From: Corynebacterium alimapuense
Lineage (GTDB): Bacteria > Actinomycetota > Actinomycetes > Mycobacteriales > Mycobacteriaceae
Direction: 5' to 3'
Length of the DNA stretch: 64,000 nucleotides
NCBI RefSeq assembly: GCF_003716585.1
Contig: NZ_PTJO01000004.1
Coordinates: 1 to 64,000, forward strand
In this document: positions 36,200 through 44,175 of the stretch, piece by piece
How positions within the stretch are numbered: the stretch's first letter is position 1
Layout of the letters: the number at the start of each line of letters is the position of its first letter
Made by a program: the position numbers and the translations under genes
Notes under the pieces: model-generated
Databases searched by the model: none
What the model was told of the DNA's origin: nothing
What the model saw: only the letters and a program-made list of their open reading frames with translations

Positions 36200-36991
36200 C
36201 TACAGTCTGTCAGCCAACCTAGACATAAGAAGGTCCTCGACACGCCGGATGTGCGAACGCCCATGCGAAGTAGCTTCTGGATGGAGATCATTGACGTGGC
36301 GCCGATAAGAAACCGCTCGCAGCAAGAGCTGGTCAATATCGGGAATATGGCGGAATCTATCGACTATCCCGATGTCAACGGCACCGGCAATCAGTCCATC
36401 GACCATGACCAAAGCCGCAGTGTAGCCATGGGGGCGAGGTTCAGCGAAGGGAACCACATCCGTCACCGCCGGGACCTGTGCTCCGTGGTAGATGGTGCTG
36501 GCTAATAGATCAGCGTGGCCGACTTGGACGGGTGCCTTAATCTCCCGATATTCGGGAGCAGTTTCTTCCCAAGTCCGACGATCAGCCAGGATAAAGGGAT
36601 CTGCTGCCTCTGGATCTGGCGGTGCTGGTTGGCTGGCTAAAGCATCAGCCAATCTCAGAGCCACCCCCACGGTCTCATCTACCCGGCGCGAAAGATCACC
36701 GACGATTCGACTCGAGGCTTTCCACCCAGCGACGACGAAACGCCCATCGGTGGAACGTACCGGGCGCGCGATCCGTACTCCCTCGACTTTGAGTCCAGTG
36801 CGCAATTTGGCGGACCACCCAGTGGACACGCCACCGCTACGGGAATAGATGACCGAACCCACACGCCAGCCATTATCCCAGGCATGACCAGCGGGTTCCG
36901 GTATCCCCGCTTCGCCTTGGAAGGCTGCGATGACATGGCCTGGGACGACCTCAGATTCGGTCACGAGGTTGCCGTTCGCGGGAAGGGCCAC
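36200..36991 (-). CDS. TIGR02569 family protein (actinobacterial, unknown function)
   Basis: A 263-residue protein of the actinobacterial TIGR02569 family, which I remember as Rv3205c in M. tuberculosis. The layout (VEGVRIARPV, FVVAGWKAS, then VGHADLLASTIYH and the VDIGIVDRFRHIPDIDQLLLRAVSYR end) recalls a degenerate aminoglycoside-phosphotransferase/kinase fold, in which GHADL would be the catalytic-loop counterpart of HGDL. It overlaps the preceding DUF3152 gene by 31 bases and precedes adnA by three, so it probably shares their transcript. Function unknown. Confidence 0.82.
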   Translation of the reverse strand: MALPANGNLVTESEVVPGHVIAAFQGEAGIPEPAGHAWDNGWRVGSVIYSRSGGVSTGWSAKLRTGLKVEGVRIARPVRSTDGRFVVAGWKASSRIVGDLSRRVDETVGVALRLADALASQPAPPDPEAADPFILADRRTWEETAPEYREIKAPVQVGHADLLASTIYHGAQVPAVTDVVPFAEPRPHGYTAALVMVDGLIAGAVDIGIVDRFRHIPDIDQLLLRAVSYRRHVNDLHPEATSHGRSHIRRVEDLLMSRLADRL

Positions 36992-37857
36992 GGGTTATAA
37001 ACACAGGTCTTATTGTCATCCGGGTAGATCTCATTCGGGTTGAATGAGTGCAGCTCGGAGTTATTAAGGCTCAGTGTCTGCTGCATCATGACCGGGGCAA
37101 GTTCCCCATCGCTAAGGCAAGGTTCATGAGCGGCATAGCCCAAGCCGTGTCCGACCTCATGATTGATCAGATATTGGCGATAGGAACCTAGGTCACCGTT
37201 GAAGGGGGTTGCGCCTCGAATCCATCGGGCCTGATTGATTACCACGTGGCTCGTGCCATTGATCTTGATGTGGCAGCTGGTTTCCATGTCCAGCTCTGCC
37301 CCGCAGATAGCGTGTGTGGTGCCCACACTGGTTAGCTGAATCCGCATATCCGGTTCCTCATCGTCTGCGACATGTTCGAAGCGGTAGCGAGGATCATCGG
37401 TCCATCCCTTGGGATTAGCTAAGGTCGCATCGACCATGGCGGCAAAAGCATCACCGCCACCAAAGCCAGCGGTATCGACGCCGTCTTCAACCTCGACGAT
37501 ATAGCGCATGACCAGTTCTTCGCCTACCCCGGCGCTAGCACCAGTTGCGCCCACCGTGAAGTAGGTCCCTTCACCTTGGTCGGTGAAAGGACCTCCCGGT
37601 GGTAAATCCTTGATCCCCAAATCCAGCGCAGGCGAATCTCCCGGGTTAGGTCCAGAGTCGACCGCGATTTCAGTAGTGGGTTCAGTCGACTCATCGGCCG
37701 AACTAGCTTCCGGAGAATCACCGCCATCTGCTGTGGCAGTGAACACGTCAATGAGCACCCAGACGGTGATAACCACGAGTACTGGGATGGCATAGGCCCG
37801 CCACCCCAGCTCACGGGCGAGACGAACCAAGAGGGATTCGCCGGAGGATTCCGTCAT
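36961..37857 (-). CDS. DUF3152 protein, membrane-anchored putative zinc metalloprotease
   Basis: A 298-residue protein with one N-terminal helix (about 21-39), a long acidic Ser/Glu/Thr linker and an extracellular DUF3152 domain. The zinc motif HEVGHGLGYAAH (His233, Glu234, His237, His244) resembles a metzincin site but has three rather than two residues before the last histidine. Cysteines at 185, 195, 247 and one near the end may form disulfides. From memory the counterpart is Rv3207c. It follows the DUF3107 gene by five bases in the same direction. No proteolytic activity is known to me for this family. Confidence 0.85.
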   Translation of the reverse strand: MTESSGESLLVRLARELGWRAYAIPVLVVITVWVLIDVFTATADGGDSPEASSADESTEPTTEIAVDSGPNPGDSPALDLGIKDLPPGGPFTDQGEGTYFTVGATGASAGVGEELVMRYIVEVEDGVDTAGFGGGDAFAAMVDATLANPKGWTDDPRYRFEHVADDEEPDMRIQLTSVGTTHAICGAELDMETSCHIKINGTSHVVINQARWIRGATPFNGDLGSYRQYLINHEVGHGLGYAAHEPCLSDGELAPVMMQQTLSLNNSELHSFNPNEIYPDDNKTCVYNPWPFPRTATS

Positions 37858-37862
37858 GCGGT

Positions 37863-38090
37863 TCAGGCGCCGGCGAAGCCGACTGAGCGTTGGGCGACAG
37901 TGCCTACCTCCACGTAGGAGATCCGAGAGGAGCGCACGATATAGAGGCGGCCCTTAGTGTCCTGCAGCTGCAGGGTATCCGAGTCGTTGTTGAGGGCGTC
38001 CGTGATCTGAGCAACCACCGATTCTTGATCAGAATCGAGGGTGATCACCAGTTCACGCGGGGAATCTGCAAAGCCGATCTTGATGTCCAT
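37863..38090 (-). CDS. DUF3107 family small protein
   Basis: A 75-residue protein counted from the ATG at 38090 (MDIKIGF), matching the family start as I recall it (Rv3208A, annotated as TB9.4). The frame could begin four residues earlier at 38102, but TATGAT seven bases before 38090 fits a leaderless start there. It has the family segments DSPRELVITLDS, GRLYIVRSSRISYVEVG and a GFAGA end. Function unknown; cytoplasmic by composition. It is divergent from the RhlE-type helicase. Confidence 0.85.
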   Translation of the reverse strand: MDIKIGFADSPRELVITLDSDQESVVAQITDALNNDSDTLQLQDTKGRLYIVRSSRISYVEVGTVAQRSVGFAGA

Positions 38091-38128
38091 GGGCACCATC
38101 ATAGACGCCAGGCCGTACTATCGATCAT

Positions 38129-39418
38129 GTGTCTGCTTCCAACTCCTCCCCGACGTTCGCTGACCTGGGTGTGGCTGTGGAGATCTGTGAGGCGCTAGCC
38201 GCCTCTGGGATCACCCGCACCTTTGCAATTCAGGAGCTGACGTTGCCCTTGGCCCTCGATGGCACTGACCTGATTGGCCAGGCCCGCACTGGCATGGGCA
38301 AGACGCTCGGGTTCGGTGTGCCTTTACTCGACCGAGTCTTTGATTCCGCAGATGTGGAGGAACTCGATGGAACGCCTCGCGCCCTAGTCATTGTCCCCAC
38401 CCGTGAACTGGCTGTCCAAGTCGGTGAAGATCTCGAACGCGCCGCGACAAAGATCCCGGTGAGACTGACCACCATTTATGGTGGACGTCCCTATGAGGAA
38501 CAGATCGCTGCTCTCAAGGAGGGCGTGGATGTGGTGGTGGGAACCCCAGGGCGCCTCATCGACCTCTATAACCGCGGCGAGCTGCAGCTTGATCGAGTCT
38601 CCATCTTGGTCCTCGATGAGGCCGATGAGATGCTGGATTTGGGATTTCTTCCTGATATTGAGAAAGTCCTTCGCGCACTATCTCACCAGCATCAGACCAT
38701 GCTATTTTCCGCGACGATGCCGGGCCCGATCATCACCTTAGCCCGGAGTTTCCTGACGAAGCCGGTGCACATCCGGGCAGAGGAAGTTGACGCTGCCCAG
38801 ACTCACTCGAGCACCCGTCAGGTCATCTTCCAGGCTCACCGCATGGATAAAGCCGCTGTCACGGCTCGCCTCCTCCAAGCAGAAGGCAGAGGTCGAACAA
38901 TTGTGTTCACTCGCACCAAGAGAACTGCTGCGGAAGTTGCCAACGAGCTAGCTAGTCGTGGTTTTGCGGTCGCAGCAGTCCACGGCGATATGGGCCAGCC
39001 AGCCCGTGAGAAATCGCTGACGGCGTTTCGTCAAGGCACCGTGGACATTCTGGTGGCCACCGATGTGGCAGCTCGCGGCATCGATATCGATGATGTTACG
39101 CACGTGATCAATTACCAAACCCCAGATGATCCGATGACTTATGTCCACCGCATCGGCCGCACCGGTAGGGCGGGAAATTCTGGCACGGCGGTGACACTGG
39201 TCGGATATGACGAGCTCGCCAAGTGGCAGGCCATCAACGACGAACTAAAGCTCGATCTGCCCGAACCACCCAAGTGGTTTTCCACTTCTCCTGAGTTTTC
39301 CGAAGCCCTTGGAATCCCAGATTCTGCGGGACCCAATGTCGGCCCGGCCAAGAAGGCTCTCGGCGGAGTAGCCGTACATGGCACACGTCCTAATAGGGGA
39401 AGGCAACAACGTCGATGA
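38129..39418 (+). CDS. rhlE: DEAD-box RNA helicase (RhlE type)
   Basis: A 429-residue ATP-dependent RNA helicase. Motifs in order: Q motif region (TFAIQELTLPLAL), ARTGMGKT, PTRELAVQ, GTPGRLID, VLDEADEML, SATM, TDVAARGIDI and HRIGRTGRAG. The C-terminal tail is short and basic. The GTG start at 38129 lies seven bases after TACTAT, so the mRNA is probably leaderless. It overlaps the following membrane-protein gene by four bases. From memory it corresponds to Rv3211. Likely roles are ribosome assembly or RNA turnover. Confidence 0.93.
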   Translation: MSASNSSPTFADLGVAVEICEALAASGITRTFAIQELTLPLALDGTDLIGQARTGMGKTLGFGVPLLDRVFDSADVEELDGTPRALVIVPTRELAVQVGEDLERAATKIPVRLTTIYGGRPYEEQIAALKEGVDVVVGTPGRLIDLYNRGELQLDRVSILVLDEADEMLDLGFLPDIEKVLRALSHQHQTMLFSATMPGPIITLARSFLTKPVHIRAEEVDAAQTHSSTRQVIFQAHRMDKAAVTARLLQAEGRGRTIVFTRTKRTAAEVANELASRGFAVAAVHGDMGQPAREKSLTAFRQGTVDILVATDVAARGIDIDDVTHVINYQTPDDPMTYVHRIGRTGRAGNSGTAVTLVGYDELAKWQAINDELKLDLPEPPKWFSTSPEFSEALGIPDSAGPNVGPAKKALGGVAVHGTRPNRGRQQRR

Positions 39419-40644
39419 GTCGACCGCTGCGACGTACCCGCGGCGATCTGATCGCCACTGGAGTAATTTCTGCTGTCTGTGTGGCGGCGGTAGCCGGCGT
39501 CTGGCTAACTGCCCCGATCCGCGATTCTGAGCTGACTCCAGCAGCCGCTGAGTATTCTTCGACCGCTGAACTATCGGCCGTGCCGGAGTCCCTCAGCCAG
39601 GAATGGACTCGAAGCGATGAGCAACTACCTGGAGTTTTTCACCCCGTGACTGTCAACGGGGTCATCGCGTCGGTGGAAGGACAGACAGTCACTGCTGTTG
39701 ACCAGTCCGGGGAGACGCTCTGGTCCTATACTCGCAACCTAGATTTATGCTCTATGGCTGGAGCCTGGGGCAAAATTGTCATCACCTATCGTTCTGCCGC
39801 TGGCTGCGGTGATGTGGTCTCCATTGATGCCGGGACTGGCCAATACGATGCCACCCGCAGTTCGATTGCACCGTTAGAGGTCGTGCCGGTGGTCTCAAAC
39901 GACCGTATTGGTACAGCTGGCAGACAGCGATTGGAGCTGTGGCGCTCGGACTTAGTACGCACCGTCGAGTATGGGGAGGTCGAAGGTATTCAAGAACCGG
40001 GGCTCCAACCGCATCAAGACTGCGACATTGAGTCCGCATTGACCCGCACCGAATTGCTAGCGGTCACCGAATCCTGTCCGGATAACCCAGGAACATGGCT
40101 TAGGTTGCAAGAAACCTCTCCAGAGGATGCTCGAAAGCCGGAGATCAACCAGGACATCTACCTGCCTACTGGGGGTTCCAGGTTAGTGGCTATCGCTCAG
40201 GAGGCAGTGACGGTATTTGTCCCCGGGCTTCAACCAGAGTTGATCTCTTATTCCGATAGTGGTCAGGAGCTTTCTCGAACTCCGGTTGAGTCCGCTGCGC
40301 TTATCGACGCCGCCGTTGACTCCGAGCAGTCACCCTTTGCGCCGGTGACAGCCGATCTGCCCCACCACATGAGCTGGTTTGATGGCGAACGGCTCTATTT
40401 GTTTTCCCCTACCGAGTTAAGTCCCATCCGCATTTATGAAGATGTCGTAGGCACTGCGGTAGCGGTCGGCGATGACCTATTAGTGCCTACAGTTGAGGGA
40501 ATCGCTGTTACAAATCCCGATACCGGTGTCGTTGAACGCATCATTCCGGTTGATCGCGCAGGCTACGAGGGGATGGTGACTCTCGCGATTGCGGGAGAGA
40601 CCATCGTAGAAAAGCGCGGAGATGAACTCTTCGGGTTGGTCTAG
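39415..40644 (+). CDS. Membrane-anchored beta-propeller-like protein of unknown function
   Basis: A 409-residue protein with one N-terminal helix (about 15-32) and an extracellular part made of repeats that resemble PQQ/quinoprotein-like beta-propeller blades (for example VTAVDQSGETLWSYTR, DVVSIDAGTGQYDA, GIAVTNPDTGVVERI). It has paired cysteines (DLCSMAG/AAGCGD and QDCD/ESCPD). It overlaps the helicase gene by four bases, as its M. tuberculosis counterpart Rv3212 follows Rv3211 from memory. A scaffold role in the envelope is a guess. Confidence 0.85.
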   Translation: MSRPLRRTRGDLIATGVISAVCVAAVAGVWLTAPIRDSELTPAAAEYSSTAELSAVPESLSQEWTRSDEQLPGVFHPVTVNGVIASVEGQTVTAVDQSGETLWSYTRNLDLCSMAGAWGKIVITYRSAAGCGDVVSIDAGTGQYDATRSSIAPLEVVPVVSNDRIGTAGRQRLELWRSDLVRTVEYGEVEGIQEPGLQPHQDCDIESALTRTELLAVTESCPDNPGTWLRLQETSPEDARKPEINQDIYLPTGGSRLVAIAQEAVTVFVPGLQPELISYSDSGQELSRTPVESAALIDAAVDSEQSPFAPVTADLPHHMSWFDGERLYLFSPTELSPIRIYEDVVGTAVAVGDDLLVPTVEGIAVTNPDTGVVERIIPVDRAGYEGMVTLAIAGETIVEKRGDELFGLV

Positions 40645-41165
40645 CTGCGGTAGTTTTCCGCCGCCCAGTCAACAGACTTGGGGCTAAACAAGAAAATTAA
40701 CGCGGCCAAGGCGGATGCTGCGGTAGCCAGCGCTGCCCAAAGCGCTCCACCGGAGAACATGTAGTAGGAGATCAGCAGAAGAATCATCTCCATCATCGCT
40801 ACTGGGCCTCGACCCCACTTTCGTCCCTTCATCATCGACACCGCGCCGGCTAAGACCGCACCGAAGATGATGATGAAGAAGATCGCGGTGCCAAAGCCAA
40901 CCCAAGCGATGTTGGCGCCTTCACTTACTAACGAAGGATCTTCTTTCCCTTGGAACTCGCGAACGATGAGGATGCCGGCGTAGCCAAGTCCAATCAACGA
41001 CTGGCAGATGGCAATCACACCTGCCCAGCGGACCTTGGTAGGCGGGAGGGGACGGGAATTTACTGGGGTCACAGTTATTGAGTCTATCGCTCCACCTGCA
41101 ATGACGCCTTCGGGGCTAGTTGGTGGGATCAGATTTGACCACGTTAGATAAAAAGTGCTTAGCAC
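40641..41165 (-). CDS. Integral membrane protein of unknown function
   Basis: A protein of up to 174 residues with four hydrophobic helices (WAGVIAICQSLIGLGYAGIL, FGTAIFFIIIFGAVLAGAV, AMMEMILLLISYYMF, AALATAASALAALIFLF). The first 32 or so residues are doubtful: GTG at 41072 (VTPVNSRPLPPTK) is an alternative start and gives a more usual four-helix protein. It is convergent with the beta-propeller gene with a four-base overlap. Position fits Rv3217c of M. tuberculosis from memory. Function unknown. Confidence 0.8.
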   Translation of the reverse strand: MLSTFYLTWSNLIPPTSPEGVIAGGAIDSITVTPVNSRPLPPTKVRWAGVIAICQSLIGLGYAGILIVREFQGKEDPSLVSEGANIAWVGFGTAIFFIIIFGAVLAGAVSMMKGRKWGRGPVAMMEMILLLISYYMFSGGALWAALATAASALAALIFLFSPKSVDWAAENYRS

Positions 41166-41253
41166 AGACTACCTATTCCAGCAGGTCAGAATGATTGCCC
41201 GATGGTCCACAATCAGTGATTACGGCCACCTTACCTAATGGACGATAGATAAT

Positions 41254-41281
41254 AGGAGGTGAATTGCATCACATTATTTGA
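41254..41281 (+). promoter_or_regulatory. Strong ribosome site with a 5-codon frame in the whcE leader
   Basis: AGGAGGTGA, a full match to the 16S anti-Shine-Dalgarno, is followed four bases after AGGAGG by TTG CAT CAC ATT ATT TGA. It is 260 bases before the whcE start. It may be an upstream open frame that controls whcE, but no structure or conservation backs this. Confidence 0.3.
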
Positions 41282-41524
41282 TTTACCCCTAGCGCACTTT
41301 CCGTTTACGTGTCATTATTCTCGGGTAGCAAAAACAGCCGGTTGATTAACCATCCGCAAACTCTGACACACCACAGAGTGAACGCCACGTGAACCGAGGT
41401 AGCCCCCTGGGGCCTGACCCAACACCGTGACCGGCACAAGATTTTTCCGATCCGCTCAATGCGGTTCCTCTTGGTGTGCACGCACGTCCCCCACGATCTA
41501 CCAACTATCTCAAGGAGAATCATC

Positions 41525-41785
41525 ATGGATTGGCGCCACGAAGCAATTTGCCGCGACGAAGACCCGGAGCTGTTCTTCCCCGTCGGCAACTCCGGCCCTG
41601 CACTGTCTCAAATCGCCAAGGCCAAGGTTGTGTGCAACCGCTGCCCGGTGACCTCGATGTGCCTGAAGTGGGCACTGGAAACCGGCCAAGACGCTGGCGT
41701 CTGGGGCGGAATGTCCGAGGACGAGCGTCGTGCACTCAAGCGTCGCAAGAACCGCGGCCGTGGCCGCGCCCGCATCGCTGCCTAA
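41525..41785 (+). CDS. whcE: WhiB-family redox-sensing regulator (WhiB1/WhcE type)
   Basis: An 86-residue WhiB protein that holds a 4Fe-4S cluster and partners the primary sigma factor. The four cysteines are Cys9, Cys37, Cys40 and Cys46 (CxxC motif CNRCPV), followed by GVWGG and a basic C-terminus rich in Arg/Lys for DNA binding. ATG at 41525 has AAGGAG eight bases upstream; longer frames are rejected. Gene order (whiB, bL37, rshA-sigH) matches M. tuberculosis whiB1 and C. glutamicum whcE from memory; the latter is tied to SigH-dependent oxidative stress. Confidence 0.94.
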   Translation: MDWRHEAICRDEDPELFFPVGNSGPALSQIAKAKVVCNRCPVTSMCLKWALETGQDAGVWGGMSEDERRALKRRKNRGRGRARIAA

Positions 41786-41885
41786 TCTAGTCAGACTTCT
41801 CCTGCCCCAATGCTCATAGTGTGCATTCTTAAAGCTAGAGTTGATACTAACAGTTGCACCACTGCAATCACCAAGGAGAATCAAT

Positions 41886-41960
41886 ATGAGCAAGCGTGGA
41901 CGTAAGCGCAAGGATCGCCGCAAGAAGAGCGCTAACCGAGGTAAGCGCCCCAACGCCTGA
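41886..41960 (+). CDS. Ribosomal protein bL37 (24 residues)
   Basis: A 24-residue, strongly basic peptide beginning MSKRGRKRKDRRKK and ending RGKRPNA, with AAGGAG nine bases before its ATG. It matches the actinobacterial 50S protein bL37, first seen in mycobacterial ribosome structures, where a peptide of the same length and pattern lies between helices of 23S rRNA. It is too short for most gene finders. It lies between whcE and rshA and is followed by a strong terminator. Confidence 0.85.
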   Translation: MSKRGRKRKDRRKKSANRGKRPNA

Positions 41961-41983
41961 TTATTAGGTTGATCCACTGGGAC

Positions 41984-42025
41984 AAAACCGCCCAGCGAGC
42001 ATTTTGCTCGCTGGGCGGTTTTTTA
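41984..42025. terminator. Bidirectional terminator between bL37 and rshA
   Basis: AAAACCGCCCAGCGAGC and its inverse, with an ATTTT loop, form a stem of 16-17 pairs flanked by an A-tract and a T-tract. It can end both the whcE-bL37 transcript and the sigH-rshA transcript. Confidence 0.9.
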
Positions 42026-42053
42026 TTGGCTCAGATTCAACTCCGCCTAGCAA

Positions 42054-42326
42054 CTAGCTCAAGCGAGTAACCCGAATCTGCATGGTGATCCGCTGACGCA
42101 GCGTAGCTGGCGCCTCCTGAGCCGAACAGCACTGACGCACGAGAGCTCGGATCTCACGCTCGGACTGCAGACGGTGATGGCAGCCCGGGCATTCGGCGAT
42201 TTCCCGCAGCAATTCTCGGGCTTGTTCAGGAGTGATCTCCTCATCGAATAAGGAACACAGGCGCGCCTGGATTTCCTCGCAGTCACCACCACAGTCGCCG
42301 GATGGCTGCCCCTGATCCGCATTCAT
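42054..42326 (-). CDS. rshA: Anti-sigma factor RshA
   Basis: A 90-residue anti-sigma factor that holds SigH inactive until thiol oxidation. Cysteines are at the N-terminus ([10 protein letters not shown] and LCSLF), in ECPGCHHRL and in a late QCCS. The expected ZAS motif is HxxxCxxC; here the position four before ECPGC is Glu (EIAECPGC), so the canonical zinc-binding histidine is missing or replaced by another. It overlaps sigH by four bases (ATGA), so the regulator and its target are coupled. Position and size support the call. Confidence 0.9.
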   Translation of the reverse strand: MNADQGQPSGDCGGDCEEIQARLCSLFDEEITPEQARELLREIAECPGCHHRLQSEREIRALVRQCCSAQEAPATLRQRITMQIRVTRLS

Positions 42327-42952
42327 TTCGCGCTCGCTTCCTGGTCGTTTCCCGCACCAACGGGCTTAACCGTGACCATGTCGGGATGGTCGAGGCCGAT
42401 GCCTTGTTCGTGGGCTACTTCCTTCAACGCCTGCCTTAACTGTTTTCTTCCACGATGCAAGCGACTCATCACCGTGCCCAACGGAGTATCCATGATTTCC
42501 GCGATCTCTTTATAGGCCAGACCTTCAACGTCTGCGTAGTAAACGACCATGCGATAGTCCTCGGACAACTGGTTCATGGCCTCACCAATTTTTCCATCCG
42601 GCATGTTCTTCAATGCCTCAACCTCAGCTGATTCCAACCCAGTCGAGTCATGGGAGCTGGTGGTGTAGAGCTGGTAATCGGACATTTCTTCGGTCGGCGA
42701 CTGGCTTGGCTGCCGCTGCTTTTTCCGATAGAGGTTGATATAGGTGTTGGTCATGATTCGATAAAGCCAGGCTTTGAGATTAGTACCTGGCTGATAGGAG
42801 CCAAAGGCCTTATAGGCCTTTAAAAACGTCTCCTGCACTAAATCCTCAGCGTCAACAGGGTTGCGCGTCATTCGCAGCGCACCGCCATAGAGCTGGTCAA
42901 GAAGAGGCAAGGCCTCCTTCTCGAATCGGGTGGCGAGCTCAGTGTCAGGCAT
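42323..42952 (-). CDS. sigH: ECF sigma factor SigH
   Basis: A 209-residue ECF sigma factor for oxidative and heat stress genes (thioredoxin and mycothiol systems in corynebacteria). Region 2 is visible as [20 protein letters not shown] and [20 protein letters not shown], region 4 as [38 protein letters not shown] (split here at YAD). The ATG follows AAGGAAGG. No GGAAT-N18-GTT type self-promoter is evident in the 60 bases between it and the YbaK gene. Confidence 0.95.
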   Translation of the reverse strand: MPDTELATRFEKEALPLLDQLYGGALRMTRNPVDAEDLVQETFLKAYKAFGSYQPGTNLKAWLYRIMTNTYINLYRKKQRQPSQSPTEEMSDYQLYTTSSHDSTGLESAEVEALKNMPDGKIGEAMNQLSEDYRMVVYYADVEGLAYKEIAEIMDTPLGTVMSRLHRGRKQLRQALKEVAHEQGIGLDHPDMVTVKPVGAGNDQEASAK

Positions 42953-43011
42953 CGGCGCCTTCCTTGGGTGCTAAGTGCGGTTAATGGCCCATTGTAGGCT
43001 AGGCGCCCATA

Positions 43012-43506
43012 ATGGCTGTCATGGCTAAAAAAAGGAGCTCCGCCGCGCCCACTGCCGCCGTCCGAGTACTAATCGAGGCTGGCATCCCTCATGAGCTTCA
43101 GCGCTTCGATGCCGGACACGATCACTTCGGTCAACATGCCGCTGATGCCCTCGAGGCACCTGCCGAGTTAATCCTTAAAACCTTGGTCATCGATCATGGA
43201 TCAGGATTGGCGGTGTGTTGTATTCCCGTCACTGGACGCTTGTCCTTGAAGAAGGCAGCCGCAGCGCTTGGAGTATCCAAAGCGACCATGGCAGATCCTG
43301 CCAAGGCATCGCGTTCCTCCGGTTATATTCCCGGCGGGATTTCCCCAATCGGCCAGCGCACTAGCCTGCCCACGCTTATCGACACCTCCGTCCATGACGC
43401 CCCGGCCGTCTATGTCTCTGGTGGGCGCCGCGGTCTCGATATCACCTTGTCCCCGACCGATCTGGCAACAGTGACCGGGGCACATTTTATCGACTTAGTC
43501 CAATAA
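43012..43506 (+). CDS. Cys-tRNA(Pro)/aminoacyl-tRNA deacylase of the YbaK/EbsC family
   Basis: A 164-residue editing protein that hydrolyses mischarged Cys-tRNA(Pro). Family segments are FGQHAADALEAPAELILKTLVI, the catalytic-lysine region VTGRLSLKKAAAALG, GYIPGGISPIGQR and SGGRRGLDITLSPTDL. ATG at 43012 or at 43021 (MAKKRSS) could be the start. It is divergent from sigH and ends 12 bases inside the 3' end of the SRAP gene. Position fits the Rv3224A/B region of M. tuberculosis from memory. Confidence 0.9.
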   Translation: MAVMAKKRSSAAPTAAVRVLIEAGIPHELQRFDAGHDHFGQHAADALEAPAELILKTLVIDHGSGLAVCCIPVTGRLSLKKAAAALGVSKATMADPAKASRSSGYIPGGISPIGQRTSLPTLIDTSVHDAPAVYVSGGRRGLDITLSPTDLATVTGAHFIDLVQ

Positions 43507-44157
43507 CTCGGGATAGTCATTGGCAACATTGCCCACCGCTCGTCCCACCGGGCGGACTACTAGCCTGTCGAGATAATCCGCCGGTGTGGGTGCGAGCAGC
43601 TCAGCGGCTTGGCGTGCTGAGCCCTGCGTCCACTGCTCGATCTCATTGTCAGTCAGTAGCCGTGGTAGTCGATTATGTAGCCAACTCAAAGGCTCGGTAG
43701 CTGCAGTAGTCACGATGGTCGACGAGAGCCTGCCTAACCCCGTGGCCCAGAGCGCTGCCGCCCACATGATGTTGCCTTCGCCCAAGCTGACGTAGTGCGC
43801 GGTTTTTCCTTGACCACCATCGTGCCATTCATAGTAGCCATCCATCGGAATCAATCCCCGTTGGCTGGTGAAGGCATCCCGAAAGCTCGGTTTAGTGGCC
43901 ACAGTCTCCCCGCGGGCGTTGAACAACGGCGGGCCAGTCTCATCTTTTTTCCAATGCGGGTACAGCCCCCAGCGAGAGGGCTCAACGTTGGCTACGGCGG
44001 CGTCGATACGCACGAGAGGAACGACCTGAGTGGGGGCAAGGTTAAACCGAGGCCCCGGAGTACCCGCTGGGGCGTGGACCTCTTTGATGCCTGGGAGCTG
44101 TCCGACGCAGCTAAGAAGCGACTCGTCGGTGGTGAAGAGAACGAAACGACCGCACAT
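43495..44157 (-). CDS. SRAP-domain protein (SOS response-associated peptidase, HMCES/YedK type)
   Basis: A 220-residue protein that crosslinks to abasic sites in single-stranded DNA through Cys2 after removal of Met1. The start is fixed at 44157 because the family needs MCGRF; the longer frame is wrong. Other SRAP residues are RFNLAPTQ, the ARGET segment, the GYYEW glutamate and the [10 protein letters not shown] region with its HNR. It is divergent from aroA with only 18 bases between start codons. CATAAT six bases before its ATG indicates a leaderless mRNA. From memory the counterpart is Rv3226c. Confidence 0.93.
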   Translation of the reverse strand: MCGRFVLFTTDESLLSCVGQLPGIKEVHAPAGTPGPRFNLAPTQVVPLVRIDAAVANVEPSRWGLYPHWKKDETGPPLFNARGETVATKPSFRDAFTSQRGLIPMDGYYEWHDGGQGKTAHYVSLGEGNIMWAAALWATGLGRLSSTIVTTAATEPLSWLHNRLPRLLTDNEIEQWTQGSARQAAELLAPTPADYLDRLVVRPVGRAVGNVANDYPELLD

Positions 44158-44175
44158 ATATCTATTATGGACTTC
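44158..44175. promoter_or_regulatory. Shared bidirectional -10 between the SRAP gene and aroA
   Basis: TATTAT (44163-44168) lies seven bases before ATG 44176 on the plus strand. CATAAT, the complement of 44164-44169, lies six bases before ATG 44157 on the minus strand. One AT core could thus serve as -10 for two divergent leaderless mRNAs. Confidence 0.5.

Noticed and set aside
43795..44175. Upstream extension of aroA to 552 residues
   Set aside because: This part is antisense to the SRAP gene and has no similarity to EPSP synthase; the true start is at 44176 or 44167.
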